A stretch of 64,000 bases of DNA, from the NCBI GenBank assembly GCA_963721725.1, contig CAVRLX010000022.1, positions 1 to 64,000 of the forward strand, given 5' to 3'. Shown here piece after piece: positions 17,951 to 28,813 of this stretch. Under the pieces are notes generated by a model that made no database searches, was not told the DNA's origin, and was given only the letters and a program-made list of their open reading frames with translations. This stretch comes from RI-153 sp963721725 (lineage in GTDB: Bacteria > Chloroflexota > Anaerolineae > Caldilineales > Caldilineaceae). The position numbers were made by a program, and so were the translations under genes. Each line of letters starts with the position of its first letter. Within the stretch, counting starts at the first letter, position 1.

Positions 17951-20345
17951 TGAATTGCCCGAATGCCGAGAGCGCAGGCGCGGCGTAGCCGTCCCGGAGG
18001 CACCGCGATTCTAACCTGGGATGACGACGGCATGCCCAGCGTCGTCCTGCGACGGCTACAACGGCTCGACCTGTCTCTCCGATTGGCCCGTCTCGCCGGG
18101 CAATGTACCCGGCCTGTTGAGCGAGGTCTTCAGCGCCTGGGACGAGGCGATGATGAGCCCAGGACAAACCGGAGAGCGAGGGACGGGTGCGGGCATCGCC
18201 CACCGTGCCTGGCCGGCGGCTCGGATCCATCGAACACCACCCCTTTGCCATCAGGACCCGGCCGGGGCGAGGGATGGATCACACGCCGGCCCACACCAGA
18301 TCGTCACTCCGGCGGGTTCGAGGCGGGCGAGCTTATCCCAGCGAACCGAAGCAGACGAACCCTTACGTGATCGTGGGACGACCACGCGTGCCGAGCGTCT
18401 CTGATGGTACCGGTGGTGGTGACACCCGACCAACTCATGGGTGATGTGGGCGACCAACCCGCCAACATCCTGCGCTCTCCCCGGCGGGCGTCGCTCTCAA
18501 CGCCACCATCATGGGCAATCCGGAGAAGGAAGGCGACCCACTGGTTGTCCTGCAAGAGGGGACGAACGGCTGGGTCTGCTATCCCGACAATGCGGGGTCG
18601 CCGGGCGACAATCCGTCCTGCCGCGACCCTGTGGTGGAAGCCTTCTGGTCCATCGGCGGTACGGAAGACCTGGGGGCGAGGGTGCCTGCTATTCTGCTGT
18701 GCTAGGGCGGCTCCGACCCAGCATCACCGATCCGACGCTCTCCGCCCAGCGGAGGGTGAGAGTGGGTCGCCACCGCGCCCCATGTCATGCTCGTGGTGCT
18801 TTGGCGGCTTCGACACTGCGCAGTCCAGCACCGACCATATGTCGGGTTTCCCCTACATCATGTTCGCCGATACTGGCTACCAACATATCATGATTCCCGT
18901 CGCCGGTGTGCGGGAGATGGATATGGCCACGACCGATGACGCCGAGATGGAGCGGATGAAGGCCGAAGCGATAGAGATGGAACTGCTCAGCCTTCGAGTT
19001 GATGATCGCGCAGGACTGGGATGGCTATGCGGCTGTCACCCATCCCGATTTTTACCAGATGGCGAACGACGGTGCGTGTATCTGAGCGAGAGGCCGCTTG
19101 GCCGGGCTGATGGACCCGAAGTTGATTGTCCACCCCCGATTTGGGCGGATGCAGGGTCGGGTGATCGCCCCCAACGCCTATATCGTCACCTATCAGCTTT
19201 CCCTTCAACGGCTCCTGTGACGGCTTCGAGTTCAGAAATCCCCGCACCGGTTGCCTCCCTCTGGGTGAAAGGAGGACCGGCGAATGGCGAATATTCTTTC
19301 CTCGTCGATCGACTCCGTACCACGCCTTCTGTAGAGAGCGATGGCTTCACGGATTGCCAACGCAGAGCGGGCGGCCCCGTCAGCCATCGCCCAGGACGCC
19401 GCGGTTCTCGGTTGGGCCGGGACTGGGCCCGTCAGATGATCCTTCCGCGAGGGCACTGGGGAACGGCTGCGACATACGTCACCGACTCGCCGTCTCGCCC
19501 GGCAACGATCCCCACTGCAACGATCCCACCTGGCAGAATTTAGCTAAAGCCTTCGCTGGGGGTGAGGAGCCGGAGATTGACGGCCTTGGCATCGCCTATA
19601 TGCTGGCGGGTGGCAGCGATCCCAGCAACACCGATCCGATGGCGATGCAACCGGTGGGCGGAGGATGGGTGGCTACGCCCGGCCCCATGTGATGCTTCTT
19701 GTTCCCCTGGCGGTTTCGACGCCGACATCTTCTCCACCGAACCCCAGCAGGACAGCCTTACATTATGTGGGACGGCACGCCCTACGAGCATCTGATGGTT
19801 CCCGTCGTGGCGATCACCACCGAGGAGATGGGCGACGTGAGCGCTGAAATGCAGAGCGCAATGACGCCAGCCCCCGCCAGCATTGCCTGAACGCTACGAT
19901 TATGGGCAACCCGGAAAAAGCCGGCGACCCGAAGGTTGTCCTGCAAGAGGGGACGAATGGCTGGGTCTGCTATCCTGACCGGGCGGTTTCCGCCTCGCGA
20001 CAATCCCATGTGCAATGACGCCATTATGGACGCCGGTTTCGCCAACGGTACAACCCACGATGTACCTGGCCCCGGTCTAAGCTATATGCTGGCTGGCGGC
20101 AGCGACCAGCAACACTGACCCCATGGCCACCGGCCCTGCCGAGGGCGAGGAATGGGTCACCTGCCCCGTCCCATCTGATGTTGATGGTCCCCGGCGGCTT
20201 CGATGCCGACTACTACACCACCGACCACAATTCCGGCTATCCTTACATTATGTTCGCTGGCACCGACTTCGAGCATCTGATGATCCCCGTCGCCGATATG
20301 CCGGAGATGGATTGTGGGAAGATCACGGATCATCGTTCTTAACGG
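17950..20345 (+). pseudogene. decayed multi-copy domain region
   Basis: Four degraded copies of one ~150-residue module can be pieced together near 17,960-18,430, 18,490-18,950, 19,350-19,850 and 19,890-20,340. The consensus order is MGNPEK-GDP-VVLQEGTNGW, VCYPD, PGDNPMCND, IAYMLAGGSDPSNTDPMA, then HLMLMVPGGFDADYY, YPYIMF-GT-YEHLMIPV. Between copies two and three (about 18,990-19,300) is a SnoaL/DUF4440-like remnant: DWDGYAAVTHPDFYQMANDG, then MDPKLIVHPRFGRMQGRVIA. Frame changes occur roughly every 60-150 bases, so no product is likely. I do not know the module's function. Confidence 0.6.
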
Positions 20346-20369
20346 CTTCCAGCGGAGGGGATCGCTGTG

Positions 20370-21159
20370 GGTCAAGATCGGATAGCGTAGGTTGGGTTGG
20401 TCTCGGGGCCATCTACCAGGTCAATCTGGCGACGGGCGAAGGTAGCTTCTTTGTGGAAGCCCAGGAGCGCAGCAAGGCGCTGGGGATAGTCTACGATCAG
20501 GCGACCAGACCTGCTCTATGTGGCCGGTCACGCAGCTCCGGCAATGGGATGGTCTTCAATGGGTTGACCGGCGAACTGGTGGCGAATGTCCAGTTTACCA
20601 CCGACCCCAACGGGCTGGTCAACGACGTGGCTTTGGCCGATGATGTAGTCTACTTTACCAGATTCCGATCTACCCCTCGTTTACCAGTTGCCTCTCGACT
20701 CAGAGCCACCGAGCCCGACCCGTCGACCAGCCGAGACTATCTCGTTGACTGGCGAATTTGAACATCTGCCAGGGGGCATCAACGGCAACGGCATCGTCGC
20801 CTCGGCGGACGGTACGACACTGATTATTGCGCACACCGACCTGGGCAAGCTCTATACCGTTGACGCTGCCACGGCGAAGCCACAGAGTTCGGCCCTGGAC
20901 GGGGAAGTGGAGATTTATCACGACGGTCTGGTTCTGGCCGGTGATACGCTGTATATCGTCAATTACAACGACAAAATCTACGAAATCGCACTTGCGCCCC
21001 GATTGGATGTCCGGCACACTCGTGCGCACCGTCACCACCGAATGCTAGAGGCCCCGGCCACGGCTGCCATCTACGACGATGCGCTCTATGTGGTCAATGC
21101 CGCTGGGCACGGAGCAGACGTCAGATACGGAGTTCTGGCTGACCCAACTCAAGCGGTAG
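20370..21159 (+). pseudogene. beta-propeller (SMP-30/NHL-like) protein, frameshifted
   Basis: Repeated strand motifs of a six-bladed propeller: YQVNLATGEGSFFVEAQERS, GMVFNGLTGELVANVQ, GGINGNGIVASADGTTLIIA, LYTVDAATAK, EIYHDGLVLAGDTLYIVNYN and AAIYDDALYVVNAAG. It ends DTEFWLTQLKR at the TAG at 21,157-21,159. Frame changes near 20,670, 21,030 and 21,115. Such proteins are often lactonase-like or simple binding propellers. It may be the end of the same ancestral gene as the module region before it. Confidence 0.65.
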
Positions 21160-21174
21160 CTTTGAACGCAGTAA

Positions 21175-21234
21175 CAAAGAGAAAAAGAAACGAGCGCAAC
21201 CCAGCGAGGTGGCACTCGTTTTCTTTTCTCTGCT
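21175..21234 (+). terminator. terminator after the propeller gene
   Basis: AGAGAAAAAGAAACGAG (from 21,177) and CTCGTTTTCTTTTCTCT (to about 21,232) form a long imperfect stem shortly after the stop at 21,159. The right arm is itself T-rich. Confidence 0.55.
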
Positions 21235-21274
21235 TTGCGCAAAACCTGTATTGGTCAACGACATCGTGGAATCT

Positions 21275-21301
21275 GTAGGTGCGGTTTTCAACCGCACCTA
21301 C
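21275..21301. repeat. 12-bp perfect palindromic hairpin
   Basis: GTAGGTGCGGTT-TTC-AACCGCACCTAC. A compact REP-like hairpin between the propeller gene and the dead transposase. Confidence 0.6.
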
Positions 21302-21467
21302 GTTTCACCATCTTCCTGACCACTACAGCTTTGCGCAAAACCCGGCAAAACAGCATTTCCAAATTTGACGAATAGATATCAACATGGCACGAAAGTAGGC
21401 AAGAACAAAAGGGAAAAGAGGTAGAGGAGGATAGATCAAGTCGTTGACGGTAGAAGGCATATTCGAA

Positions 21468-22745
21468 ATGGTTAGGCAGACCTTCTCTGAGCTGCCGGAT
21501 GAACGCAAGGGCAAACAACAAACGCTATGAGATGGTGGACGCAGCCGCCGGGGCGTTCGGGGTCTTTTTCACACAGTCACCCTCATTTCTGGCGTATCAA
21601 AGAAGAATATGGAGCGTCAGAAAAGGGAGGAACAATGCCGCCAGCCTGTTGGTGTGACCCAGATTCCAAGCGACCGCAGATGCGTAACCTGCTGGATGAA
21701 ATCGACCCGAGCACGCTGTGACGAACCATTTGGGAGCCTGCAGAAAGCGATGGAAGAGGAGGGGTCACCTCAAAGAGCATCGGGGTGATCAAGATAGCTA
21801 TCTGGTGGCGATGGATGGAACCTACTACTTTTCATCTGAGAAGATCCAGTGTGACAATTGCACGGTTCATCAGCATGGGGAGCGACCTCACTACTACCAT
21901 TCAGCCGTGACAGCTGTGCCGTGACAGCGGACAAGAGTCGAGTCTATCCCTGGAACCGGAGTTTATCCGGCCGCAAGACGGGGCGGAAAAGCAGGATTGT
22001 GAACGCACGGCAGCCAAACGCTGGCTGAAGCGCTGTGCCGCTCGCTTTGCCCCATGGCAGGCGACCCTCCTGGCCGATGACCTGCATTGCCACCAGCCGT
22101 TCTGTGCCTTGTTGGAGCAGCACAAGCTGAACTTCATTTTGGTCTGCAAGCCAGACTCTCAGCAAAGCACTCTATGAAGAGGTTGCTTTGCTGGAGCGGG
22201 TCAACGCCGTCAAAAGCCTGACCACTCGCTGCTGGAACGGCCGTTTCCGTGAAAGAACACTTATCGCTTTGTGAATCAGGTCCCCTGCGGGCGGGGGCGG
22301 ACTCGCTGTGCGTGAACTGGTGTGAGGTCACGATTTATCGCACGGACACGGGCGAACGCACTCTACTACAACACCTTTGCCACCAACTTCGCATTGACAG
22401 ATGACACGGTTGAATCTGTTGCTCGCTCAGGCCGTGCCCGCTGGAAAGTCGAGAACGAGCACAACAATGTCCTCAAGAACTATGGGTACAATCTTGAGCA
22501 CAACTACGGCCATGGCCACAAGTATCTCTCTGCCGTCCTGGTCACCCTAACCTCCTCGCCTTTCTCATTCACACGATTCTCGACCAGACCCACTCCCTTT
22601 ATGCCGCTATCCGACAGGAACTCGGCACTCGCAAAACCTTCTTTGATGATATCGGGTCTCACTCGCTATCGTATACTTCGACCATTGGGATGCCCTTCTT
22701 CATTTCATGGCTACTCAACTCCATATCCACCTTGAACCTGGCTAG
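21468..22745 (+). pseudogene. ISNCY-like transposase, heavily degraded
   Basis: Pieces match the order of an ISNCY-type (IS4-related DDE) transposase: MVRQTFSELPDERKGKQ, GAFGVFFTQSPSFLAYQRR, LVAMDGTYYFSSEKIQC, CTVHQH and YYHSAVTAV, a DDLHCHQPFC region near 22,075, NFILVCKPDS near 22,140, NWCEVTIYRTD, GRARWKVENEHNNVLKNYGY with the catalytic Glu, LEHNYGHGHKYLS, then YFDHWDALLHFMATQLHIHL to the TAG at 22,743-22,745. There are at least eight frame changes and in-frame stops. I could not find its terminal repeats. Confidence 0.78.
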
Positions 22746-22833
22746 CTTTTCCCAAATTTCGGGAATTGCTGTCGGTCGCGTTGAAGAACTTGACAAACAC
22801 ATAGCAGAGTTCAACAAATTTCTGACTTTCGAC

Positions 22834-23175
22834 TTATAAGGCTGGCAACAACACCTCACTCCCTTCACGCTCGGCATAAGGCTTGATTTCCCGTTGGATC
22901 TCTTCTTCAACCTCGTCGCGCGCAACTTCAAGATCGTAGTAAGCCTGCAAATTCATCCATACCTCGGCAGATGTGCCAAAAAAGCGCGCAAGGCGAAGCG
23001 CCGTATCCGCCGTCACGGCACGTTTGCCATGCACAATCTCATTCACCCGCCGCGGGTAGACGTTCATCTCTTTGGCAAGCCGATACTGGGAGATGCCCAG
23101 CGGCTTCATAAAGTCCTCAAGCAGAATTTCACCCGGATGCACCGGTGGCATTTTCTGGTCAGTCATATTCCCCAT
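22834..23175 (-). CDS. higA: HigA antitoxin
   Basis: A 113-residue HigA-family XRE antitoxin, intact. The family entry motif PPVHPGEILLEDFMKPLGIS is followed by the helix-turn-helix QYRLAKEMNVYPRRVNEIVH and GKRAVTADTALRLARFFGTS, EVWMNLQAYYDLEVA. It would bind its own operator and neutralise HigB. Only a fragment of higB remains directly upstream, overlapping its start by about 13 bases. The ATG at 23,175 or the ATG at 23,166 could start it. Confidence 0.92.
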   Translation of the reverse strand: MGNMTDQKMPPVHPGEILLEDFMKPLGISQYRLAKEMNVYPRRVNEIVHGKRAVTADTALRLARFFGTSAEVWMNLQAYYDLEVARDEVEEEIQREIKPYAEREGSEVLLPAL

Positions 23176-23270
23176 CTCAATACTCCCTGCACGTCCGCAG
23201 GGAGTTTGCGCGAAAAGATGTGGTGAAAGATCTTTTCGGTTTCTCTGTCTTTGAACGAATCATGAACAAA
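23163..23270 (-). pseudogene. HigB toxin remnant
   Basis: About 27 residues, HDSFKDRETEKIFHHIFSRK then LPADVQ, match the first quarter of HigB (RelE-fold mRNA interferase of about 92 residues). The frame then passes straight into the higA start region. The middle and C-terminal parts, including the catalytic strands, are deleted. The start is also off frame by an indel near 23,265. Confidence 0.75.
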
Positions 23271-23472
23271 ATGTTCGCACATCGCGGTAATACCGTCAAA
23301 CACTAATATTTCTCCGGTGATGCGATTGCCCTCCCCAACCCCGTCCCCACCTTTGCCGACGGCCACCCCGAGGTTATACTGTGTGAGGCCGTTCGGTAAA
23401 GCCATGTCAGCGCCGCTGACGGTTGGGACAACACGCGGGGCAGAATTCACATCAGGCGAAGCGGAGAGAAAA

Positions 23473-24657
23473 ATGATACGAACAATTGAGGCCGGTCAGG
23501 TGTGGACCGTGGACGGTTTTGTGGAGAATCAGATCATCACCCTTGACGAGGGCATCATCGGCACGGTGGAGGCGACACACGGTCACGCCCTCGCTGATAC
23601 GCTGGACGCCAGCGACGCCATTGTAATCCCCGGCCTCATCGATATCCAGGTCAACGGCGCGCTGGGCTGGAGCTTTCAGTCCCATCACCGCGCCCACTTT
23701 GACGAAATTGTGGACTATCACCTGCGCCGGGGAACGACCACGCTGCTGCCCACGCTGATCACCGCCGATGCGACAACGCTCTGCGAAAGCCTGTCCACGC
23801 TGTCGGGCTATCTCGACACGGCGCGCGCCCACCTGCCGGGCATCCATTTGGAAGGACCGTTTCTGTCGCCCGAAAAGAGCGGCGCGCATGATCCCGCGGC
23901 GCTACGCCTGCCTGATGTCGATCTGGCCCGACAGTTTGAGGAAGCCGCCGCCGGTCGCATTGCCATGTTGACATTGGCTCCCGAACTCCCCGGCAGCCTG
24001 CCCTTGATCTGCGAACTGGCCGCTAGGGGCATACTCGTTTCGGCGGGCCACACTGCGGCCACCTATGCCCAGATGCGCGCCGCGCTGGCGGCGGGGCTGG
24101 GCTGTGTCACCCACGCCGGCAATGCCAGCGATTGGCCGCACCGTGCGCCGGGAGCGTTGGGCTTTATGGCGTCGGAGCCGGGGATTGTGGGCACGCTGCT
24201 GGCAGAGCCAACGCTGCCCTGTGGCGTGATTTTGGACGGCTTTCACTTTCACCCGGCGCTGTTGTCGCCATTGGTGCGTGTGAAAAGCCCGGATCATGTG
24301 GTGTTGGTTTCCGATGCGTCTACAGTGGCGGGGTGCGCGCCGGGTGATTACACGAGCGGCGGGCTAGAGGTAACCGTGCATAACGGCGGCTTTGCCACCA
24401 GCGGGCGCGGCGGCGGGTGGCTGGCGGGTAGCACGATTACACTGTTGGATGCTGTACAACGTAGTGTAAAATTAGCCGGGATCTCGCTCCATGAAGCGGT
24501 GTGGATGGCCGCGCTCAGTCCGGCGCGGCTGCTGCGCATCGAACAGCAGCGCGGCGAGATCAAACCCGGTCGCGTCGCCGATCTACTCGTACTCAATCAA
24601 GATTTAAGCCTGCGTCATGTGATTGTGGGTGGGGAGAGATTGGCGATTGGGGATTAG
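23473..24657 (+). CDS. nagA: N-acetylglucosamine-6-phosphate deacetylase
   Basis: Cytosolic metal-dependent hydrolase that removes acetate from GlcNAc-6-phosphate in amino-sugar recycling. 394 residues, a normal length. Visible motifs: PGLIDIQVNGA (residues ~51-61), HLEGPF with metal ligand E127, AGHTAAT with H193, THAGNA with H214, DGFHFH, and VSDAST with catalytic D281. Spacing agrees with E. coli NagA (E131, H195, H216, D273). The ATG at 23,473 follows GGAGAG; the open frame upstream is non-conserved. No nagB or transporter is adjacent. It converges on the SH3b gene with a hairpin between them. Confidence 0.94.
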   Translation: MIRTIEAGQVWTVDGFVENQIITLDEGIIGTVEATHGHALADTLDASDAIVIPGLIDIQVNGALGWSFQSHHRAHFDEIVDYHLRRGTTTLLPTLITADATTLCESLSTLSGYLDTARAHLPGIHLEGPFLSPEKSGAHDPAALRLPDVDLARQFEEAAAGRIAMLTLAPELPGSLPLICELAARGILVSAGHTAATYAQMRAALAAGLGCVTHAGNASDWPHRAPGALGFMASEPGIVGTLLAEPTLPCGVILDGFHFHPALLSPLVRVKSPDHVVLVSDASTVAGCAPGDYTSGGLEVTVHNGGFATSGRGGGWLAGSTITLLDAVQRSVKLAGISLHEAVWMAALSPARLLRIEQQRGEIKPGRVADLLVLNQDLSLRHVIVGGERLAIGD

Positions 24658-24696
24658 CGATTAGGAAACAGAAGCTCAACGTCCCAATCGCTAATC
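24652..24696. terminator. hairpin between convergent genes
   Basis: GATTAGCGATT (24,652-24,662) and AATCGCTAATC (24,686-24,696), 11-bp arms overlapping the nagA stop. The same GATTAGCGATT word recurs near 31,200 upstream of the alpha-E gene. Confidence 0.55.
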
Positions 24697-24716
24697 GCCA
24701 CTCCCCTTTCCCCCAA

Positions 24717-26156
24717 TCACTCGATCTGCACCCGCACCACCAAGCTCCCCTGCTGACCGTTGGCGGTAAAGGCTGTGGCCTCTAGCCGGTATTCCCCAGA
24801 TTCAATGAAATCACCGTTGGGCCAGGTGAAGTTGTTGTCGGCAAAGTTAAAGATGTTGCAGTCGGGTTCACCGCCACTAAACACACAATAGCCTGCGTTA
24901 TTTTCGCGGCGTTCCTGCACCACGCGGCCACTGGGCGAGACGATGCGCATATTCACATGGCTGATGCCCGTGCCGTCGATGTTACCCCTCGACGAGTCAA
25001 ACGCCGTCACGCGAAAGCTCAATTCATCAAAAATAAACGAATCTGTTGTGCCGGGAGCGGTCTCGGCGATTTGCACCACGACGCCACGGGCGGGTACGGT
25101 GGTTTGGTCGCGGTCGATCTCAATCGAGAGATTCCAGTTTTTGCTGTCGCCATTGTCGGCTTCGGCGATAATATTTACAGAATACTCCCCATCAGGCCAA
25201 TCGGGACTGTTACGCAGATCAAGTACATTGCAGTTGGGTTCGCCGCCGCCAAACGAGCAAAAAGCCGGGGTCTGCTCGGTCTGCGAAAAGTCCGAGCCGT
25301 CGGGCTTGAAGAAGGTGAAGGTGACCGGGCCAATGCCTTCGCCATCCTTGCGCAGTCCATTTCGATCCCACACTTGCAGTTGCAGATAGAGGAAGGTGCG
25401 GAAGATAGGCGCATTGTTACTGTTATAGCCCACCACAAAGCTGGGATTGGTGTAGATTGTGCCTTCAATGCGGCCAGGGCCACCCCCACCGGGCGCAGCA
25501 ATTGCCACCGCGCGCGGTGTGGGCGTGGGAATAAGCATGCGCGTTGGCGTCGGTGTCGGCGGCAAGTTGCCCAGAGGCAGGCTACGAATGGCGCGGGTAC
25601 ACGAAACATATTGACTGGCCCCGCTCACCCAGCCGCGCAGTCCGGTCTCTACCACTTGGATTTCCACCCATGTACTCTGTGCATTGCGCCCTAGCATTCG
25701 CAACTGCGCGCCGTTAGGCACGTTGCCAATCGGCGGCGCGTATTCGGTCCCTGGCCCAGAGCGCACATTCAGCCCTTGCACCAATGCTGTACACATGGCT
25801 TCGGCGATTCGAGTCTGTGTTGGTGTGCGCGTCGGGGTGCGCGTGCGGGTGGGCGTCACCGCCAACGCCGCGCTGCTTTTCCCCGTCAACCCCCGTTGAT
25901 AGTGGCCCATCTCGCCGCTGCCTGCGCCCCCAGCGATACTCTGATAAAACCCATTGACCGGGAGTTTCAGCGCGACGATTTCAGACTGGGCAGTGCCTGC
26001 GTCATCCACAGCCAGCGATTCATCTCTTTCCACGCTCTGGCCGTAGACCACTCCCCGGCCCGACTGCCCCCAGGCCACTCCACCAAAAAAGAAGAGCGAA
26101 ACCAGCAAACTCACCGTTGTTATCATTCCCCAGCCACGTATTGATCTGCTTTTCAT
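24717..26156 (-). CDS. secreted SH3b-domain protein
   Basis: A 479-residue exported protein. The signal segment is MITTVSLLVSLFFFGGVAWG. A Thr/Pro linker (TPTRTRTPTRTPTQT, residues ~100-115) leads to a bacterial SH3 domain (~118-190) with LNVRSGPGTEYAPPIG and LRGWVSG. A second TPTPT linker precedes two related beta-sandwich modules (~230-345 and ~355-479). Both modules contain the pattern C-FSGGEP(D/N)CN and end WPDGEYSV or ESGEYRLEA, so they are internal duplicates. Its start overlaps the stop of the CHAT gene by 4 bases, so the two are translationally coupled. The role is likely extracellular binding; the function of the pair is unknown. Confidence 0.85.
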   Translation of the reverse strand: MKSRSIRGWGMITTVSLLVSLFFFGGVAWGQSGRGVVYGQSVERDESLAVDDAGTAQSEIVALKLPVNGFYQSIAGGAGSGEMGHYQRGLTGKSSAALAVTPTRTRTPTRTPTQTRIAEAMCTALVQGLNVRSGPGTEYAPPIGNVPNGAQLRMLGRNAQSTWVEIQVVETGLRGWVSGASQYVSCTRAIRSLPLGNLPPTPTPTRMLIPTPTPRAVAIAAPGGGGPGRIEGTIYTNPSFVVGYNSNNAPIFRTFLYLQLQVWDRNGLRKDGEGIGPVTFTFFKPDGSDFSQTEQTPAFCSFGGGEPNCNVLDLRNSPDWPDGEYSVNIIAEADNGDSKNWNLSIEIDRDQTTVPARGVVVQIAETAPGTTDSFIFDELSFRVTAFDSSRGNIDGTGISHVNMRIVSPSGRVVQERRENNAGYCVFSGGEPDCNIFNFADNNFTWPNGDFIESGEYRLEATAFTANGQQGSLVVRVQIE

Positions 26157-28714
26157 GGGTTCCCTCCCAGGCTTCCCAACTCAGTATCCACAATCTCTTT
26201 TAACGGCAGACATGCACACTCCACCACATAACGTTGAAACTCGGCCCGATTTTGCGCCTGATCTGCCTGGGCTAAACAGGCATCAAAGGCTGTGCTGGCG
26301 GCTTGCAAATGCTCAATCCGCTGTTGCAAGCGGTCGGCTGCCATAGACGCATCGTCGGCATTGAGCGCCGTTACCCGCTGATTCTCCGCCACATCGGATT
26401 GGTTCAAATAGATCACGCCCAGCGCCGCCTGCGTCCAGCCCACATAATCTGGCGCATTCTGGGTGGTAAACTCGTCTACCAGCGGTTGCAACGCCGCCGC
26501 GGCGGTGCCATAGGCTTTGTCGGCATTGTCGATCTCGCCGCGAAAGAGCGCGATTTGCCCTTGCACACGGCGCGCCAACCCCAGCGCCAGCCGGGCCACA
26601 CTTTCCACAGGCGGCCAGGGCGAAGTAGGGGCCAATGCAATCGCCTTTTCAATCAGGGCAATCGCCGCCACACTTTCCACGGCGGCTTCGTCCAGCGAAG
26701 TGGCCGAATTTTCGATCCCCGCAGCGTAACACTGCGCCACCTCCGCCGGGATCGGCTGCCCACGCAGCATGGAAAGTTGGGCGCGGTCATAATGCACAAG
26801 GCCCAGGTTGAGATAAGGCGCAGCGTGATCTGGCCCAGCCGAGCGGGCCTTTTCCAATGCGAAAACCGCCTCGGCAAACAGCCCCGCCATACGCGCCGCC
26901 CGCCCCATAAAAATATAGAAAGTTTCTCGCCCCACATCATCGCCCGCCGCAGCCACCATCGATTCGGCCTGTTGATAAAGCGCAAAGGCCGCCTGTGGCT
27001 TGCCCGTCACCTCAAAGAGCAGCCCGCGCGTGACCAGCGAAAGCACCCCGGCCCGCGCCGACATCGCCATGCGGAACTCTTCTTGGGCGGCGTCAGAATC
27101 TTGCTCAATCGAGAAGCGCGTGGCAATCGGGCTGCCCAGTTGGTGTTGCCCTAACGTGGTATCGAATTGGTTGGCGACAGTAATGGAGCGTTGATAGAAT
27201 TCCAGCACCAATTCGTATTTGTGGCGAGCATTGACATCCGTATTGGGCTTGAGATAGCCGTAGACCAGCAGCGTGGCGTTGAGATCGGCGGCCAGCGCCT
27301 CGGCCTGTTTATGACTCATCACCACGGGCAACGCCTTGGGCGCGTTGGTGTCGTTGCGGTTGGGCCAAAGCACAATCTCCTGGCGTATCTCAGCGGGCAA
27401 CGCGCCCAGTTCAGTCTGAAGTTGGGAAAGCAGCACACCAGTCAGGCGTGTTCCAAACTGGGACGATTCGATTTGGCCGTTCGCGCCCATGATGCCAAAA
27501 TCGGCCACCGCCACGTTGAAAATACCGGGCATGTCGGGCAGTGGCGGATCGGGGCGCAATTGCCAATAACCCCAGCCTGTGCCCAGCAAGAGCAAAAGCA
27601 CAATCCCAGCCCAGGCCACCATGCGCCGCTGACGGCGCGTCTCGGCCACTTGCCAAAGGTGACCATCCGGCGAGCGCATGAACAGCACAGGGGTGGCCCA
27701 GGCCACGCCATCTTCGGCAAAGAGGGCCAGCCGGGCCTGGGTCAGCGCAGTCTCCACAGGATAGCCGTCGGCGATGGCGGCATAGAAAGTGCGGGCGAAG
27801 ATCTCGGCTGCGCCGCTGGCGATCTCGTCGCTGCATGGCGATTACGGCGGGGATGCCCTGGCGGACCAGGGATTGGGCGACGCCGGCAAAGGGCTGCACG
27901 TCCGACGCCACCGCGCCTTCACAGGCATTGAGCAAGACTAGGCGCAGGGCACGGTGATTGTGGAGCAGCGTGGCGATCTGCGCAGCGGTGACAAAGTCGA
28001 TCTCGCCGGTGGGCGTTTCCAAAAGCAGCGCGCCGCTCTGGGCGTCGGGATCATAGATGCCGTGGCCGACAAAGTGCAGAATGTGGACATCGCCCTGGCG
28101 CAGTCGGGTTTGCACAGCATCCCAGGTGGCCTCGTCGATCCGCTCTAGCACCACCAGTCGCTGCCGTTCCAGCGGTTGCAGCGCGCCGGAAAGCGCCGTC
28201 CACTCGCGCTCACATCCACCGGGGCGGGCGAGCCGCTGGGATCCGAGAGGACGGCCAACACACGCAGCGGCGGGCGCACGCGCAGCGTTTCTTCGCCCAG
28301 AGGCAGCGAGAGATAGCGCACAATCGGCGAGCGTTCGGAGAGGGCAAGATAACGCTCGTTTTCGGGGTCAAAGAGGAATTCCCAGGGCAGGGGGGCAAGT
28401 TCCGGGGCATCATCCAGGCGCAGATTTATGCGCAGTGTGCCTTCGCCGGCGCGGTCCAGACTGCGGCGCAAACATTCCCCTACGCCGCCTGTGAAAATAG
28501 CGGCGAAGAGACGACGGCCAAACTCTTCAGGCGTTAATCCAGATTGTTGCGTCAATCCCCAGCCCTGAAGCGCCTCAATCTCGGCATGGGTAAAGGGAAA
28601 ATGAAAGAGTCCATCGGACTGACCCGCGGGCGAATCCAACACGCGTACCCGGTAGCCGTCGGCAGCCGGTTCGATCAAGAGATCGAAGGTGTACGCGCCC
28701 ATGGTGGAAACCAT
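26153..28714 (-). pseudogene. CHAT-TM-TPR protein, two frameshifts
   Basis: Joining three frames gives about 854 residues. The N-terminal part (28,714 to ~28,160) contains LPWEFLFDPENERYLALSE, typical before CHAT. The CHAT caspase-like protease core has the His motif ILHFVGHGIYDP and the Cys motif LVLLNACEGA; both catalytic residues are kept. After a shift near 27,830 the third frame has a transmembrane helix (MVAWAGIVLLLLLGTGWGYW), an FNVAVADFGI segment and TPR-like repeats to the C-terminus. The two indels are compensating in length (2,562 bases, divisible by 3) and may be sequence errors. It would be a membrane-anchored protease with an outward TPR region, coupled to the secreted SH3b protein. 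Confidence 0.8.
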
Positions 28715-28813
28715 AGCCTATCCTGGGTAGGGGTAACAAAAAATTGCGATGGGAAGAGAAGAAGACTGACCCGACTATATCACGGCGCGGGGTGCGGAGC
28801 AATCAAAGTGAAA

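Noticed and set aside
26303..27931. Long plus-strand open frames opposite the CHAT/TPR gene
   Set aside because: They are Arg/His-rich antisense shadows of a GC-rich coding region whose minus-strand product has clear TPR and CHAT motifs.
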